Assembly: GCA_904063045.1 (NCBI GenBank)
Contig: CAJFCJ010000192.1
Location: 1 to 33,117 of the forward strand
Direction: 5' to 3'
Origin: Dimorphilus gyrociliatus
Taxonomy: Eukaryota; Annelida; Polychaeta; Dinophilidae
DNA length: 33,117 nt
In this document: piece by piece, positions 9,157 to 17,589 of the stretch
Layout of the letters: every line of letters begins with the position of its first letter
Numbering within the stretch: position 1 is the stretch's first letter
Notes under the pieces: generated by a model
Told to the model about the DNA's origin: nothing
The model's input: the letters and a program-made list of their open reading frames with translations, nothing else
The model's database searches: none
Made by a program: the position numbers and the translations under genes

Positions 9157-10995
9157 TTAATTATTTTCTTTAGTTAAAGACAACAGAAGTTCTAAATTGA
9201 GTTCGAAAGCTGAACAAATAAAAGGAACGTTATAATATTTAGTAATTTCTGGATCAACTATACCAAACATTCCAACTATTTGGTTCTTAACAACTACAAA
9301 ACCAGATCTTTCTTTAAAATATACGTTAAAAATGTGACTAGTATTGCTTAATTGGTTGTGTTCCTTTAAAGAATTAAAGTTACGATATTCGAAATCATTT
9401 ATATTTAATCTTGAAAGTAAATGGGATAGAATTCCATGAATTTTATCAAAACAGCTAACTTTATCAGCAATAACACCACATATATTCCTTTGATTATAAG
9501 AATTGTCGATTTGACTGTTTATTTCCTGTATTTTGCTTCTTTTATTTTGATTATTGGTATTTTTTTTAATAACAACATCAGAAATTTCAAAACAGTTTAT
9601 TGGTTGTACATGATGTTGATTATTATAGATAAATTTAAGAATACCAATCATCAAACTAGTAGACATGCTTTCTGTCTCCTTCACCTTAGGATTTGTTACA
9701 TTCACGATTAAATCTTCTACACTTTTTATTTTGTAGTCAGAAAATAGCCTTGTTGATTCGATACCGTTTAATATAGCCAAATTATCTTCTTTCGATACTA
9801 AAGTTAAACTCATAACTTCATTGAAACCAAGAAATGCGCATTCCATACGTGCCTTATCAGTCAAGTTGTTTATACGTAATTTTTTACCACTTGAGTGAAA
9901 TTGGACGGGGGTTCTTTCAAAGTTATCAAAATCATGGGCTATTGATAAATCTTCTAATATGTCTGTTTTATGAATAACATCAGGTCTTAAATAAGGAACA
10001 GTTATACGGATTTGTTCTTTTTTATCAACAATCTCCATCTTTACATCGTACATCATACTAAATAAATAGTCTATATAACAATCTAAAGGTTGTTTTATAT
10101 CTAATTCTTTGTCTATTTCTGCTTTTGTTAAATAAAAAACTTTGTCTTCAAATTTTGGTGTTTTAACAATTCCATTGTTTTGTGGAGACTCAATAGTTGA
10201 TTGATAAACCTCACAATCTGGATTTGAGTGTATTAGAAAGGATACGATTAACTCCAAAGCCAGGTTTATCTTAAATTGGTCATTTCCAGTAGACTCTATT
10301 AACAGACTGGTAGTATTTTCTTCAATTTTAGAATACTCAGAATTAATAACAGGTGGTAAAGAAATCACCTCATCTCTTTTATCTAAAATCATGTCCAAGT
10401 CGTTTTTAATGTATTTAGATAAACGTTTATCACATTTTAATTTATGAATAGTATTCGAATCTTGAGTTGTATTTTCTGTTAATTTAACATTTGAAAGTGC
10501 AAGAGTTTCAAATTCTCTTCCATCGTATGGTTTATGAATGAGAGGAAATTCTATTTTATTGAAATCATGAATTCCAATGGCAATGTATTTTCTATCTCTA
10601 CCTAAATTATAATGTAAAAGTTCCTGAAAATCAATTAAAGTTTGAAGGTTTTCTTTTAAATTGATATTTTTAATAACTACAGCACCTATAAAATTTTTTG
10701 ATTGATTTTTTACTATAAAATTACTTTTATCAGAAATTCTTAAATTTTGAAGTTTTTTGCTAAAATCCTCTTTGTTGTTGCCACCATCCAAGAATGTTCT
10801 TAATGCATGTAAAAGACCATACTTGTTGAATAAGTCATATCTATTTGCAGGCAATTCTATTTTATAATAACTAATACCATCTTCTATAATCTCATCATCA
10901 ATTTCTAAACCAAATCTAAAAAGAAAGTCTTCGATATTATCGATTTCTGTTATATTTTTCCTTAGGTAATCTTTTTCTACTCGTATTGTTGGCAT
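9157..10995 (-). CDS. FRS1: Phenylalanyl-tRNA synthetase beta subunit, cytosolic type
   Basis: A 612-aa protein of normal length for the eukaryotic/archaeal PheRS beta chain, which pairs with the catalytic alpha chain to charge tRNA-Phe in the cytosol. It begins MPTIRVEKDYLRK and has the ELPANRYDL motif near residue 50. It continues through the B3/B4 region (SKNFIGAVVI, GRDRKYIAIGIHDF, then SLPPVINSEYSKI) and the B5 domain (TVPYLRPDVIHKTDILEDLSIAHDFD). The inactive synthetase-like core near the C-terminus contains FNEVMSLTLVSKE, TNPKVKETESMSTSLMIGIL and QPINCFEISDVV. A CCC motif (11002-11004, minus strand) lies 6 nt before the ATG. No frameshift or intron is apparent. Confidence 0.93.
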   Translation of the reverse strand: MPTIRVEKDYLRKNITEIDNIEDFLFRFGLEIDDEIIEDGISYYKIELPANRYDLFNKYGLLHALRTFLDGGNNKEDFSKKLQNLRISDKSNFIVKNQSKNFIGAVVIKNINLKENLQTLIDFQELLHYNLGRDRKYIAIGIHDFNKIEFPLIHKPYDGREFETLALSNVKLTENTTQDSNTIHKLKCDKRLSKYIKNDLDMILDKRDEVISLPPVINSEYSKIEENTTSLLIESTGNDQFKINLALELIVSFLIHSNPDCEVYQSTIESPQNNGIVKTPKFEDKVFYLTKAEIDKELDIKQPLDCYIDYLFSMMYDVKMEIVDKKEQIRITVPYLRPDVIHKTDILEDLSIAHDFDNFERTPVQFHSSGKKLRINNLTDKARMECAFLGFNEVMSLTLVSKEDNLAILNGIESTRLFSDYKIKSVEDLIVNVTNPKVKETESMSTSLMIGILKFIYNNQHHVQPINCFEISDVVIKKNTNNQNKRSKIQEINSQIDNSYNQRNICGVIADKVSCFDKIHGILSHLLSRLNINDFEYRNFNSLKEHNQLSNTSHIFNVYFKERSGFVVVKNQIVGMFGIVDPEITKYYNVPFICSAFELNLELLLSLTKENN

Positions 10996-11001
10996 TTAGA
11001 A

Positions 11002-11004
11002 GGG
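11002..11004 (-). promoter_or_regulatory. CCC-type start motif of PheRS beta
   Basis: Coding strand reads TTACCCTTCTAA then ATG, the same form as at eL29 and the SWIB gene. Confidence 0.5.
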
Positions 11005-11248
11005 TAAAATTTTTGCTTTACATAAAATTGCTTTATTTGTATAAATATTCAAAAAAATATCTAAAAAATTTCTTATTTAGGTAAAATTAAAAATACGCTT
11101 TTTAAGATAAAATGATAAATAAAAGATTTAATTGGAAATTTAAATTACTAGAAATATAAATGTTAAATTATTAAAAATGTTAAATTGAAAGTAGAAAATA
11201 CAAATTCTAAACAATTAATTTTGTAATAAAAAAACTCGTGAAAAATCG

Positions 11249-12034
11249 TTAAATTAATTTATTCATAAAATAATCTGAAAACAAATTCATGGATAAAGTT
11301 TCTTTATAATTTTTAGGTAATTTTTGATCTAGTGAAAATTTTTCTAATAATTTTTTTTGATCTTCATGAAAGTTATTAAACATTTCATTTATTTCAATAA
11401 AATGTTCTTCTTTTATTATATTTTTTAGATTTTTTCTTAAAAAGAAATAATAATAAAATCCTGTCTTTGTTGGATTCTTTTTCAAAAACAAAAACAAGTT
11501 TTTCGAGGCCTTTATTAATAAAGACTTATCTATATACCTTAACAATGATATAAAACAAAGATAATAATGTTTACAGTACTGAGATTTTAGTCTTTTAAAA
11601 ATGTTCTTTAAAAACAACACAGGATGTTCTAAAGCCACTTTAAACATATAAAACTGCAAAATGGAACATTCACATTTTATAATTTCATCTAAATAACTAA
11701 ATTCTATATCTTTAGGAAGTATTTCAATAATAGAATTGATTGTATTAAAAGTTTGTTTACAGTAAAGTACATCTTCATCATTAATAGGCGTTTCTATCTC
11801 TGAAAATAAAATATTCATATCAAAGTCTTTTTGTTTTTCTAATAATTTTTTAAATTCTACTTTGAAGGATCCATCTAGTATTATTAGCTGAGAGATTACA
11901 AATTTTCTGATTGTTTGTTTTAATTGTTTATCATTAATGATCGATGGTGTTTCTAGAATATCATCTAACGTAAAGCTCTTTTTTTTTACTTTATTCAATA
12001 TTAATAGTTTTTGAGATTTCGTCAAAGATGACAT
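11249..12034 (-). CDS. Hypothetical helical protein
   Basis: A 261-aa Lys-, Leu- and Phe-rich protein that I do not recognise. It looks all-helical: an N-terminal basic helix (SLTKSQKLLILNKVKKK), then hydrophobic segments in the middle (FLKNIFKRL, KHYYLCFISLLRYI, NLFLFLKKN) that could be amphipathic helices of a HEAT-like or winged-helix assembly rather than membrane spans. There is no signal peptide and no catalytic motif. The CCCC motif at 12039-12042 (minus strand) precedes the ATG and supports a real, expressed gene. Function unknown. Confidence 0.7.
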   Translation of the reverse strand: MSSLTKSQKLLILNKVKKKSFTLDDILETPSIINDKQLKQTIRKFVISQLIILDGSFKVEFKKLLEKQKDFDMNILFSEIETPINDEDVLYCKQTFNTINSIIEILPKDIEFSYLDEIIKCECSILQFYMFKVALEHPVLFLKNIFKRLKSQYCKHYYLCFISLLRYIDKSLLIKASKNLFLFLKKNPTKTGFYYYFFLRKNLKNIIKEEHFIEINEMFNNFHEDQKKLLEKFSLDQKLPKNYKETLSMNLFSDYFMNKLI

Positions 12035-12268
12035 AAGAGGGGTTGGAATAAATTATAATGTTATAAAATAAACCAATATAATATTATTTACATTAGAATA
12101 TTGATAATTATTGTATTTATAAATAAAAGATTAAAAAAGATAATAAATAGACAAATACTAATAAAAGTTCTTTACATTGATATAATAAAAAATATAAATA
12201 AGTAAATTTTTTTTAAATTTAATAAAAAAATAAAATTTAGAGTAAGCCACGTTTATTTCGGGTACAAT

Positions 12269-12514
12269 TTATTCTCTTTGTTTGGTCTTATAAGTTATCT
12301 TTTTACATTCTTGGAGATAATCTAACGTTTCTTCCCCTTTATATATGAAATAATTTAACAGCTCTCCTATATCCTTCATAGCACCTTCAATTCTTTTTCT
12401 TCTTTTTAAAAAATTACGTATAATAATTATTTTCTTATCATTTTCTATTGTTGATGGTAGTTTGTTTTGTAGATTTACTATATAATCTCTACTATCTTTT
12501 ACTTTATTAAAAAA
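12269..12514 (-). CDS. C-terminal part of an unknown gene, cut by the assembly gap
   Basis: An open frame enters from the run of N and ends at TAA 12269-12271, giving the last 81 residues. It has no ATG of its own at its start, so it is the 3' portion of a longer minus-strand gene. The visible part is charged and probably helical: it has NLQNKLPSTIEND, a basic RNFLKRRKRIEG stretch and a C-terminal GEETLDYLQECKK. It could be coiled coil. I do not recognise it. Confidence 0.6.
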   Translation of the reverse strand, partial: FFNKVKDSRDYIVNLQNKLPSTIENDKKIIIIRNFLKRRKRIEGAMKDIGELLNYFIYKGEETLDYLQECKKITYKTKQRE

Positions 12515-12515
12515 T

Positions 12516-13123
12516 NNNNNNNNNNNNNNNNNNNNNNNNNNNNNNNNNNNNNNNNNNNNNNNNNNNNNNNNNNNNNNNNNNNNNNNNNNNNNNNNNNNNN
12601 NNNNNNNNNNNNNNNNNNNNNNNNNNNNNNNNNNNNNNNNNNNNNNNNNNNNNNNNNNNNNNNNNNNNNNNNNNNNNNNNNNNNNNNNNNNNNNNNNNNN
12701 NNNNNNNNNNNNNNNNNNNNNNNNNNNNNNNNNNNNNNNNNNNNNNNNNNNNNNNNNNNNNNNNNNNNNNNNNNNNNNNNNNNNNNNNNNNNNNNNNNNN
12801 NNNNNNNNNNNNNNNNNNNNNNNNNNNNNNNNNNNNNNNNNNNNNNNNNNNNNNNNNNNNNNNNNNNNNNNNNNNNNNNNNNNNNNNNNNNNNNNNNNNN
12901 NNNNNNNNNNNNNNNNNNNNNNNNNNNNNNNNNNNNNNNNNNNNNNNNNNNNNNNNNNNNNNNNNNNNNNNNNNNNNNNNNNNNNNNNNNNNNNNNNNNN
13001 NNNNNNNNNNNNNNNNNNNNNNNNNNNNNNNNNNNNNNNNNNNNNNNNNNNNNNNNNNNNNNNNNNNNNNNNNNNNNNNNNNNNNNNNNNNNNNNNNNNN
13101 NNNNNNNNNNNNNNNNNNNNNNN
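12516..13123. other. Assembly gap (608 N)
   Basis: Unknown bases. It hides the 5' part of the minus-strand gene ending at 12269 and possibly the gene whose tail may lie at 13124-13207. The true gap length may differ. Confidence 0.95.
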
Positions 13124-13207
13124 TTATTTCCGAAACAGGAAATGCTTTTTCAACCTAAATTTTATAAAGAAGTAAATCAAATATTCTCTAAAGCAAATTT
13201 TACCTAA
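13124..13207 (+). CDS. Possible C-terminal tail of a gene in the gap
   Basis: From the first base after the gap a plus-strand frame is open for 27 codons and stops at TAA 13205-13207, directly abutting the ATG at 13208. It could be the end of a gene hidden in the gap, or simply the leader of the next gene that is open by chance. Its composition (Phe, Lys, Gln) does not decide it. Confidence 0.3.
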   Translation, partial: LFPKQEMLFQPKFYKEVNQIFSKANFT

Positions 13208-14109
13208 ATGTTATTTTTTAAAAATATAAAAAAAAGTTTATTTATGCAAAATAAAGAAATGCATTCAAAGAAACTACCTTTTAGTAAGAAAAGTAAAACC
13301 ATTTGTTTGTTGTTATTTGGTTTATTTTTAGCTAGATACATAGTTTTAACAGATATTCTAACACGAACAGTCAATGAAACAACAAGAGCAGTGATTTTTA
13401 AGAGTTCTTTTCTTAACACTGCAGAAATACTACTAGTAGGTCAAGCATTATCCGAAAAGAACGTTTTTCAACTAATGTTTCTTTTATTTTCATTTATATT
13501 TACAGTCAGTGGAATTATTTTTATTAATGTTACAAGCAACATACAAGTATTTATTGATGTAATTGCAATATTTTTAGATATATTTATAATTATTACATAC
13601 TGTTTTCTCATTTATTCTATATGGGATAACATTTCATGGTATTACTATGAAAGAATAGGAATATCAATTAAATTGCAAAGTAAGTGAATATTTTTAATTA
13701 AGAAGCTTTTAAATTACGACAGATTTCTAGCGTTCTTTATAGATTTATTTTAAAATCAAACATAGAAACAATTTTTGAAGATTTTGGAAATAACAGAATA
13801 GAAAATAAGTTGTTTGGTTATTTGAAGCTGATATTGTCTGTTCTTTATTACTATGTCTTTAATTTAGGATATGAAAGAGAAAACATGTCTTTAGGAATTT
13901 TTCACATTTTGACATTAGTAGCAAAAATTACAGTCTCTATTATAAATATTGTAATAAAGGTAATTACAAATGAAGAGAGAGGGATTAGAATATTTATAGG
14001 ATTTTTAGAAGGAGAGTCTATCATTTGGGCGGCTATACAAATTGTAGTTATGTTTAATGTAATAAAAAATTATGGAATAAGATTAACTGAGAATATTAAA
14101 GAAGATTAA
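13208..14109 (+). CDS. Multi-pass membrane protein, spliced (paralogue of 186-1121)
   Basis: Exons 13208-13679 and 13703-14109 join in frame across a 23-nt GT-AG intron, giving about 292 aa. Without splicing the frame ends at TGA inside the intron. The N-terminus is basic (residues 1-32), followed by hydrophobic segments at about 33-48, 85-110 and 115-145, and several more after the intron. Shared with the gene at 186-1121: W...YERIG before the intron, Lys-Ala-Phe across the junction (Lys-Ala-Tyr there), and KNYGxxL near the end (residues about 279-285). Overall identity is low, so the duplication is old or fast-evolving. The start has ACC rather than CCC before it. No function assigned. An alternative start at the internal Met13 is possible. 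Confidence 0.75.
13680..13702 (+). other. Spliceosomal intron, 23 nt
   Basis: Begins GTAAGTGA and ends TTTTAATTAAG; phase 1, with an in-frame TGA. It occupies the same position as the intron at 656-679 in the paralogue. At 23 nt it is among the shortest sizes known for spliceosomal introns, which in microsporidia reach down to about this length. Confidence 0.8.
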
Positions 14110-14780
14110 TTGAATTTACTTAGAAAACTAGAGTATATAGTTTTTATTAATTTTATTCTATTATTATAAATTAAAAATACAAAAGATTGAAATTTCAAAC
14201 TAAATGTTATCTTTTTTTTCTATTTTATATAAATGATTAAAATATAAGTTTTGTTTAAATTTAAAGTTAGTATATCACATTCAGTTTCTCAACCACTAAA
14301 ATAATTTTTTAAACGATTTTTTTACATTTCATTTTAGAATATTTTTAGAAAAATTTAGTATAAAAATTTTAAATATAAATAACATAATAGAAAAATTTTA
14401 AATAGAAAAATTTAAATAGAAAAATTTAATATAAAAATTGAATATAACATAATATAATATAAAGAATATAAAAAATATAAAATAATATAATATAATAATT
14501 GATATTTAAATAGAAAAATTGAATAGAAAAATTTAATATAAAGAATATAATATAAAAATTTAATATAAAAATAATATGGTAGAAATTTTTTTTATTGTAC
14601 TTAACAGGTGTAGATATATTAGAAAGTGGATATTTTCAAACTAACACAATAATAATAAATTTATTTATACTTGATAAATATTTTTGTATCAAAAAAAAGA
14701 ACCTACAATAAAAACAGTATTAAAAATCAAATTAACAATATAGACATAATTTTAATCTAATATAAGATGTAACCATTCTT
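14110..14780. repeat. AT-only low-complexity intergenic region
   Basis: About 670 bp. From roughly 14340 to 14580 it is a degenerate array of TAGAAAAATT and ATATAAAAATT words. The remainder is AT-rich without a gene or clear RNA. Confidence 0.6.
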
Positions 14781-15206
14781 TTAGTCAAAAAAGAAATCAT
14801 TAAACTTTTCTTTAAAAGGTCTTCTTTTTATAATTTCAAAAATTGACCAGTCATAGTCTAATTTACAGTTTCCTAATGTAAAATACATACTATCTTGTGG
14901 TAAAATTACACACATTTCGTCTAATGTTATTTGAACGCCTTTCTCTCTCTTTTAGTAATTAATGTATGTTAAATGGAATTTACCTCTTTCCGGTCTTTTT
15001 AGTACTAGTTCATCCATTTTATGGCACCAACCAATTGCTTTATGATCTCTTTTTGTAAAAATAAAGTCTAATGCAGCGGTTGTATATCCCATATAAGGAT
15101 TCTCCAGATTCAATTTTTTATTTACAATAACGAAATCTTCAGCATGTTCTACATCTGGTGTAGATATTAAATTATTATTAAACCTACTAATGTACCTTCC
15201 AGTCAT
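14781..15206 (-). CDS. Unknown conserved-looking protein, spliced
   Basis: Exon 1 (15206-14984) and exon 2 (14944-14781) give a 128-aa protein when a 39-nt intron at 14945-14983 is removed. Both exons lie in the same reading frame, separated by an in-frame TAA (14952-14954). The intron has GTAAAT at its donor, TTACTAAAAG before the acceptor, and is a multiple of three. Without splicing the product would stop at 84 aa. The protein is soluble and rich in aromatic and charged residues: EHAEDFVIVNKKLNLENPYM in exon 1, ITLDEMCVILPQDSM and YDWSIFEIIKRRPF in exon 2. I do not recognise the family. No CCC start motif. A nonsense mutation instead of an intron is the alternative. Confidence 0.6.
14945..14983 (-). 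other. Probable intron, 39 nt
   Basis: Donor GTAAAT, a TACTAA box resembling the yeast branch sequence, then a run of AG repeats. Three nearby AGs exist (introns of 35, 37 or 39 nt); only the 39-nt choice keeps the frame. Removal deletes the in-frame TAA. Confidence 0.55.
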
Positions 15207-15741
15207 TTATGTTGAATGAATAAAGAATAAACAGGTTTAAAAGTAAAAAGTAACATAATAAACCGTCCTATAGAAATTAAATAGAATAATTGAAACTTTA
15301 AGTGAGTATTGATATTGTTTTAAAATTTAGTATGTCTATAATATAGAAAATCAAAATCTTAGTTTTTTAGTTAACTTAGAATATGTAAATAGCGATATAA
15401 CCTTAAAAAAGACTAATACAATTTATATATAACCAAATAAAATGTTTTAAATCAGAGTAAAAACACGTAATATGACTTTTTAGATTTCTGTATGAAAATT
15501 TAATATTTTAAAAAAATGAAAATATTGAAATTTATGATTTTTTAAAAATATTGAAATTTTACTAAAAAATAGAATTGTTGAATTTTTTTAAAATATTAAA
15601 ATTTAAAATTTTACTAAGAAAATATAAATATATCATATTATATAAAATATAGAATTTTTTAAAAATTTAAAATTTTACTAAGAAAATATAAATATTGTGT
15701 TTTTTTAAAATATTGAAATTTTATTAAAAGATGTTTTACAA
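15207..15741. other. Intergenic with degenerate AT repeats
   Basis: About 535 bp. From about 15480 to 15735 it repeats variants of AAATATTGAAATTTTACTAA, ending just after the 3' end of the next minus-strand gene. No gene or RNA seen in it. Confidence 0.5.
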
Positions 15742-16527
15742 TTAATTTTTTATTATTTCAGCTGTATTTTCAATTCTATCAAACTTAATTAAATTTCTTC
15801 CTATCAAATTGTATATAAATTTCATAAGATCTACGTTATCAACACCATATTCTTCTTGTAGTCTATTTAAATATATCTTTCTACCTTGTATTAATTCATA
15901 TATAATTTTTTGAAACAAATTGACTGGCTCCTCCATCTTTTTTAGTTCATTGCAAATTTTGTATCTCTCATAGTTTTTAATTTTACATATTCTAGATTTT
16001 GGTAGTTTGTTGAGAATACTTATAAGTAAACTTTTATTTGATGATATTTCTTTAATTTCTAGTAGTTCTTGTTCGTATTTTAATAGTTTGTTTTGTTTAA
16101 TAACATCGAGTTTATCTTCTAATTGGTTTAAATCTAATTCTTCTATTCTTTTCAACTTTGTATAATTTTTCTTTGTTTTTGTTAGCATAACTTCTTTTGA
16201 GTCTAGTTCACTCTCTATCTTCTTATAATCCATTGCTTTATAAGCCTTTTCGTTTATATGAATAAGTTTTAACTTTTTTTGAATTTCGGCAGAAAAACTT
16301 TGTTTTAGGAAATTTTCTATTTCTTTTTTTACTAATTCTATATAATTTACAATTTCAAAATTATCTTCAAAATTTAAAAATTTGGTTTCAAATTTTGGTA
16401 AATTTAAATATTCTGTTAATTCATCCAAAGATAAATTTTCTTTATTTTTTTCTTCATTTGATTTTTCTATTTTAATTTGAAATTTTTCTGTCTTTTTAAA
16501 AGGTATTATTAGTTGTTGAAAATCCAT
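15742..16527 (-). CDS. Hypothetical coiled-coil protein
   Basis: A 261-aa Lys/Glu-rich protein. Residues about 60-165 are a long predicted coiled coil (EIVNYIELVKKEIENFL, then LDSKEVMLTKTKKNYTKL and KRIEELDLNQLEDKLDVIK). The last 60 residues (IIYELIQGRKIYLNRLQEEY, then VDLMKFIYNLIGRNLIKFD) have the helix-helix-strand rhythm of a winged helix. That layout would suit a subunit of a nuclear or kinetochore-type assembly, but this is guesswork and I recognise no family. A CCCC motif (16531-16534, minus strand) lies 3 nt before the ATG, so the gene is probably real. Confidence 0.7.
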   Translation of the reverse strand: MDFQQLIIPFKKTEKFQIKIEKSNEEKNKENLSLDELTEYLNLPKFETKFLNFEDNFEIVNYIELVKKEIENFLKQSFSAEIQKKLKLIHINEKAYKAMDYKKIESELDSKEVMLTKTKKNYTKLKRIEELDLNQLEDKLDVIKQNKLLKYEQELLEIKEISSNKSLLISILNKLPKSRICKIKNYERYKICNELKKMEEPVNLFQKIIYELIQGRKIYLNRLQEEYGVDNVDLMKFIYNLIGRNLIKFDRIENTAEIIKN

Positions 16528-16530
16528 TAA

Positions 16531-16534
16531 GGGG
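16531..16534 (-). promoter_or_regulatory. CCC-type start motif of the coiled-coil gene
   Basis: Coding strand TTCCCCTTA then ATG, the common housekeeping start form in this window. Confidence 0.45.
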
Positions 16535-16559
16535 AATATTTTAAAATTTATTAAATATT

Positions 16560-16722
16560 TAAATATTTATTTAAAATTGTATTTATTTATTGAAGAAATA
16601 CATTTTTTTTAATTGGTATTTATTTAAAATTGTATTTATTTATTAAAGAAATACATTTTTGACTTTAATTGAATATTTTTTTAAAATTGTATTTATTTAT
16701 TAAAGAAATACATTTTTAGCTC
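16560..16722. repeat. Three tandem 53-57 bp repeats with an inverted core
   Basis: TTAAAATTGT recurs at 16571, 16624 and 16681. Each copy contains TGTATTT, an 11-nt spacer and AAATACA, a 7-bp inverted repeat that can form a small hairpin (first copy 16578-16602). The array lies between the 3' end of eIF4E and the start of the coiled-coil gene. Confidence 0.8.
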
Positions 16723-16733
16723 TATTTAAATAT

Positions 16734-17234
16734 TTATTTAAATTTAGGATGAACATTAAAACTAAGCACATCAGTCTTATATAATCCTATTAATGATCGT
16801 CCTACTTTTGTTGTTATTGAATTCTCTGCCGTATTAACCCAAATACTAATAGAAGCTCCAGTACTTCTAGGTGATAAAATACACCCACTTATGTGAAACC
16901 CATCAATACTTTCTGATACACAAAATTTTAATGTTTCATTCCATAAACTATTTAAATCGTTGAGTGCACTTCCTTTGACTTCGTATGTCCATTTAGATCC
17001 ATTGATATTATTCTTATCACTTACATCTGGTGATATTCCTTCTCTAAAGAAGTATAAATTTGAACTATGTGGCCAGCTGTTAGCTTGTCTACTGTTATCT
17101 ATCACAAAAAACAGTTCTTCGAGTGTTTCTACCTGACATATTTCATATATAGGTGTTCTTGATCTTCTATCTCCACTTTTATCACATTCGAAAGTGTAAC
17201 TCCAAGGTGTAGTAAGTGAATGTGTTTGATTCAT
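16734..17234 (-). CDS. eIF4E-family protein with an altered cap-binding pocket
   Basis: A 166-aa protein with the eIF4E fold. Family landmarks seen are PWSYTF (10-15), VETLEELFFVID (35-46), LYFFREGISP (60-69), NGSKWTYEV (78-86, Trp82 as W113), LWNETLKFCVSE (97-108) and RSTGASISIWV (123-133, Trp132 as W166). eIF4E recruits capped mRNA to ribosomes. Here most cap contacts are changed: W102 and E103 are Val71 and Ser72, the W56 region has no Trp, the phosphate lysines K159 and K162 align with Thr and Ser, and W73 for eIF4G contact is Phe. Only R157 (Arg123) and W166 persist. CCCC (17240-17243) precedes the ATG. It may be a divergent or non-canonical eIF4E rather than the main cap-binding factor. 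A GTAAGTGA inside codons 70-73 is not an intron, because spacing across it is normal. Confidence 0.8.
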   Translation of the reverse strand: MNQTHSLTTPWSYTFECDKSGDRRSRTPIYEICQVETLEELFFVIDNSRQANSWPHSSNLYFFREGISPDVSDKNNINGSKWTYEVKGSALNDLNSLWNETLKFCVSESIDGFHISGCILSPRSTGASISIWVNTAENSITTKVGRSLIGLYKTDVLSFNVHPKFK

Positions 17235-17239
17235 ATTTT

Positions 17240-17243
17240 GGGG
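17240..17243 (-). promoter_or_regulatory. CCC-type start motif of eIF4E
   Basis: Coding strand TTTACCCCAAAAT then ATG. Confidence 0.45.
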
Positions 17244-17580
17244 TAAACAAATATTACTTAAAATAAATAAAACATAGGAATGAGCTGAAACTTATAATAA
17301 ACTTATTTATTTATTATTATTTACATTGTTTATTATGAAAGAATGTAAATGTTTTTTTAATTTTTTAATTTTTTTGATGTTTTAAATTTTTTATTTTTTT
17401 AAATTTTTTAAATTTTTGATATTTTTTAACTTTTTTAAATTTTTGATATTTTTTTGATGTTTTAAATTTTTTTAATTTTTTTAATTTTTTTAATTTTTTT
17501 ATTTTGATATTTTTTTAAATTTTTGATATTTTTTAACTTTTTTAAATTTTTTTTGACTTTTTTAATGTTTTTCTTAGAAA
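17244..17580. other. T-rich low-complexity leader region
   Basis: About 340 bp between divergent genes. From 17340 onward it is almost pure T with AAATTTTT, TTGATATT and TTTTTAAC words. No gene. The CCC motif of the next gene follows at 17581-17583. Confidence 0.6.
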
Positions 17581-17589
17581 CCCTTTAAA

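Noticed and set aside
9436-9711. 91-codon plus-strand ORF inside PheRS beta
   Set aside because: It overlaps a complete, conserved coding sequence on the other strand and has no family features; it is a shadow frame. The same applies to the other short antisense frames within DBP2, the helicase, the LRR gene and calcineurin.
17012-17030. Intron in eIF4E suggested by GTAAGTGA
   Set aside because: The spacing between the GISP and GxxW landmarks equals that of ordinary eIF4E without removing anything, and no fitting acceptor follows.
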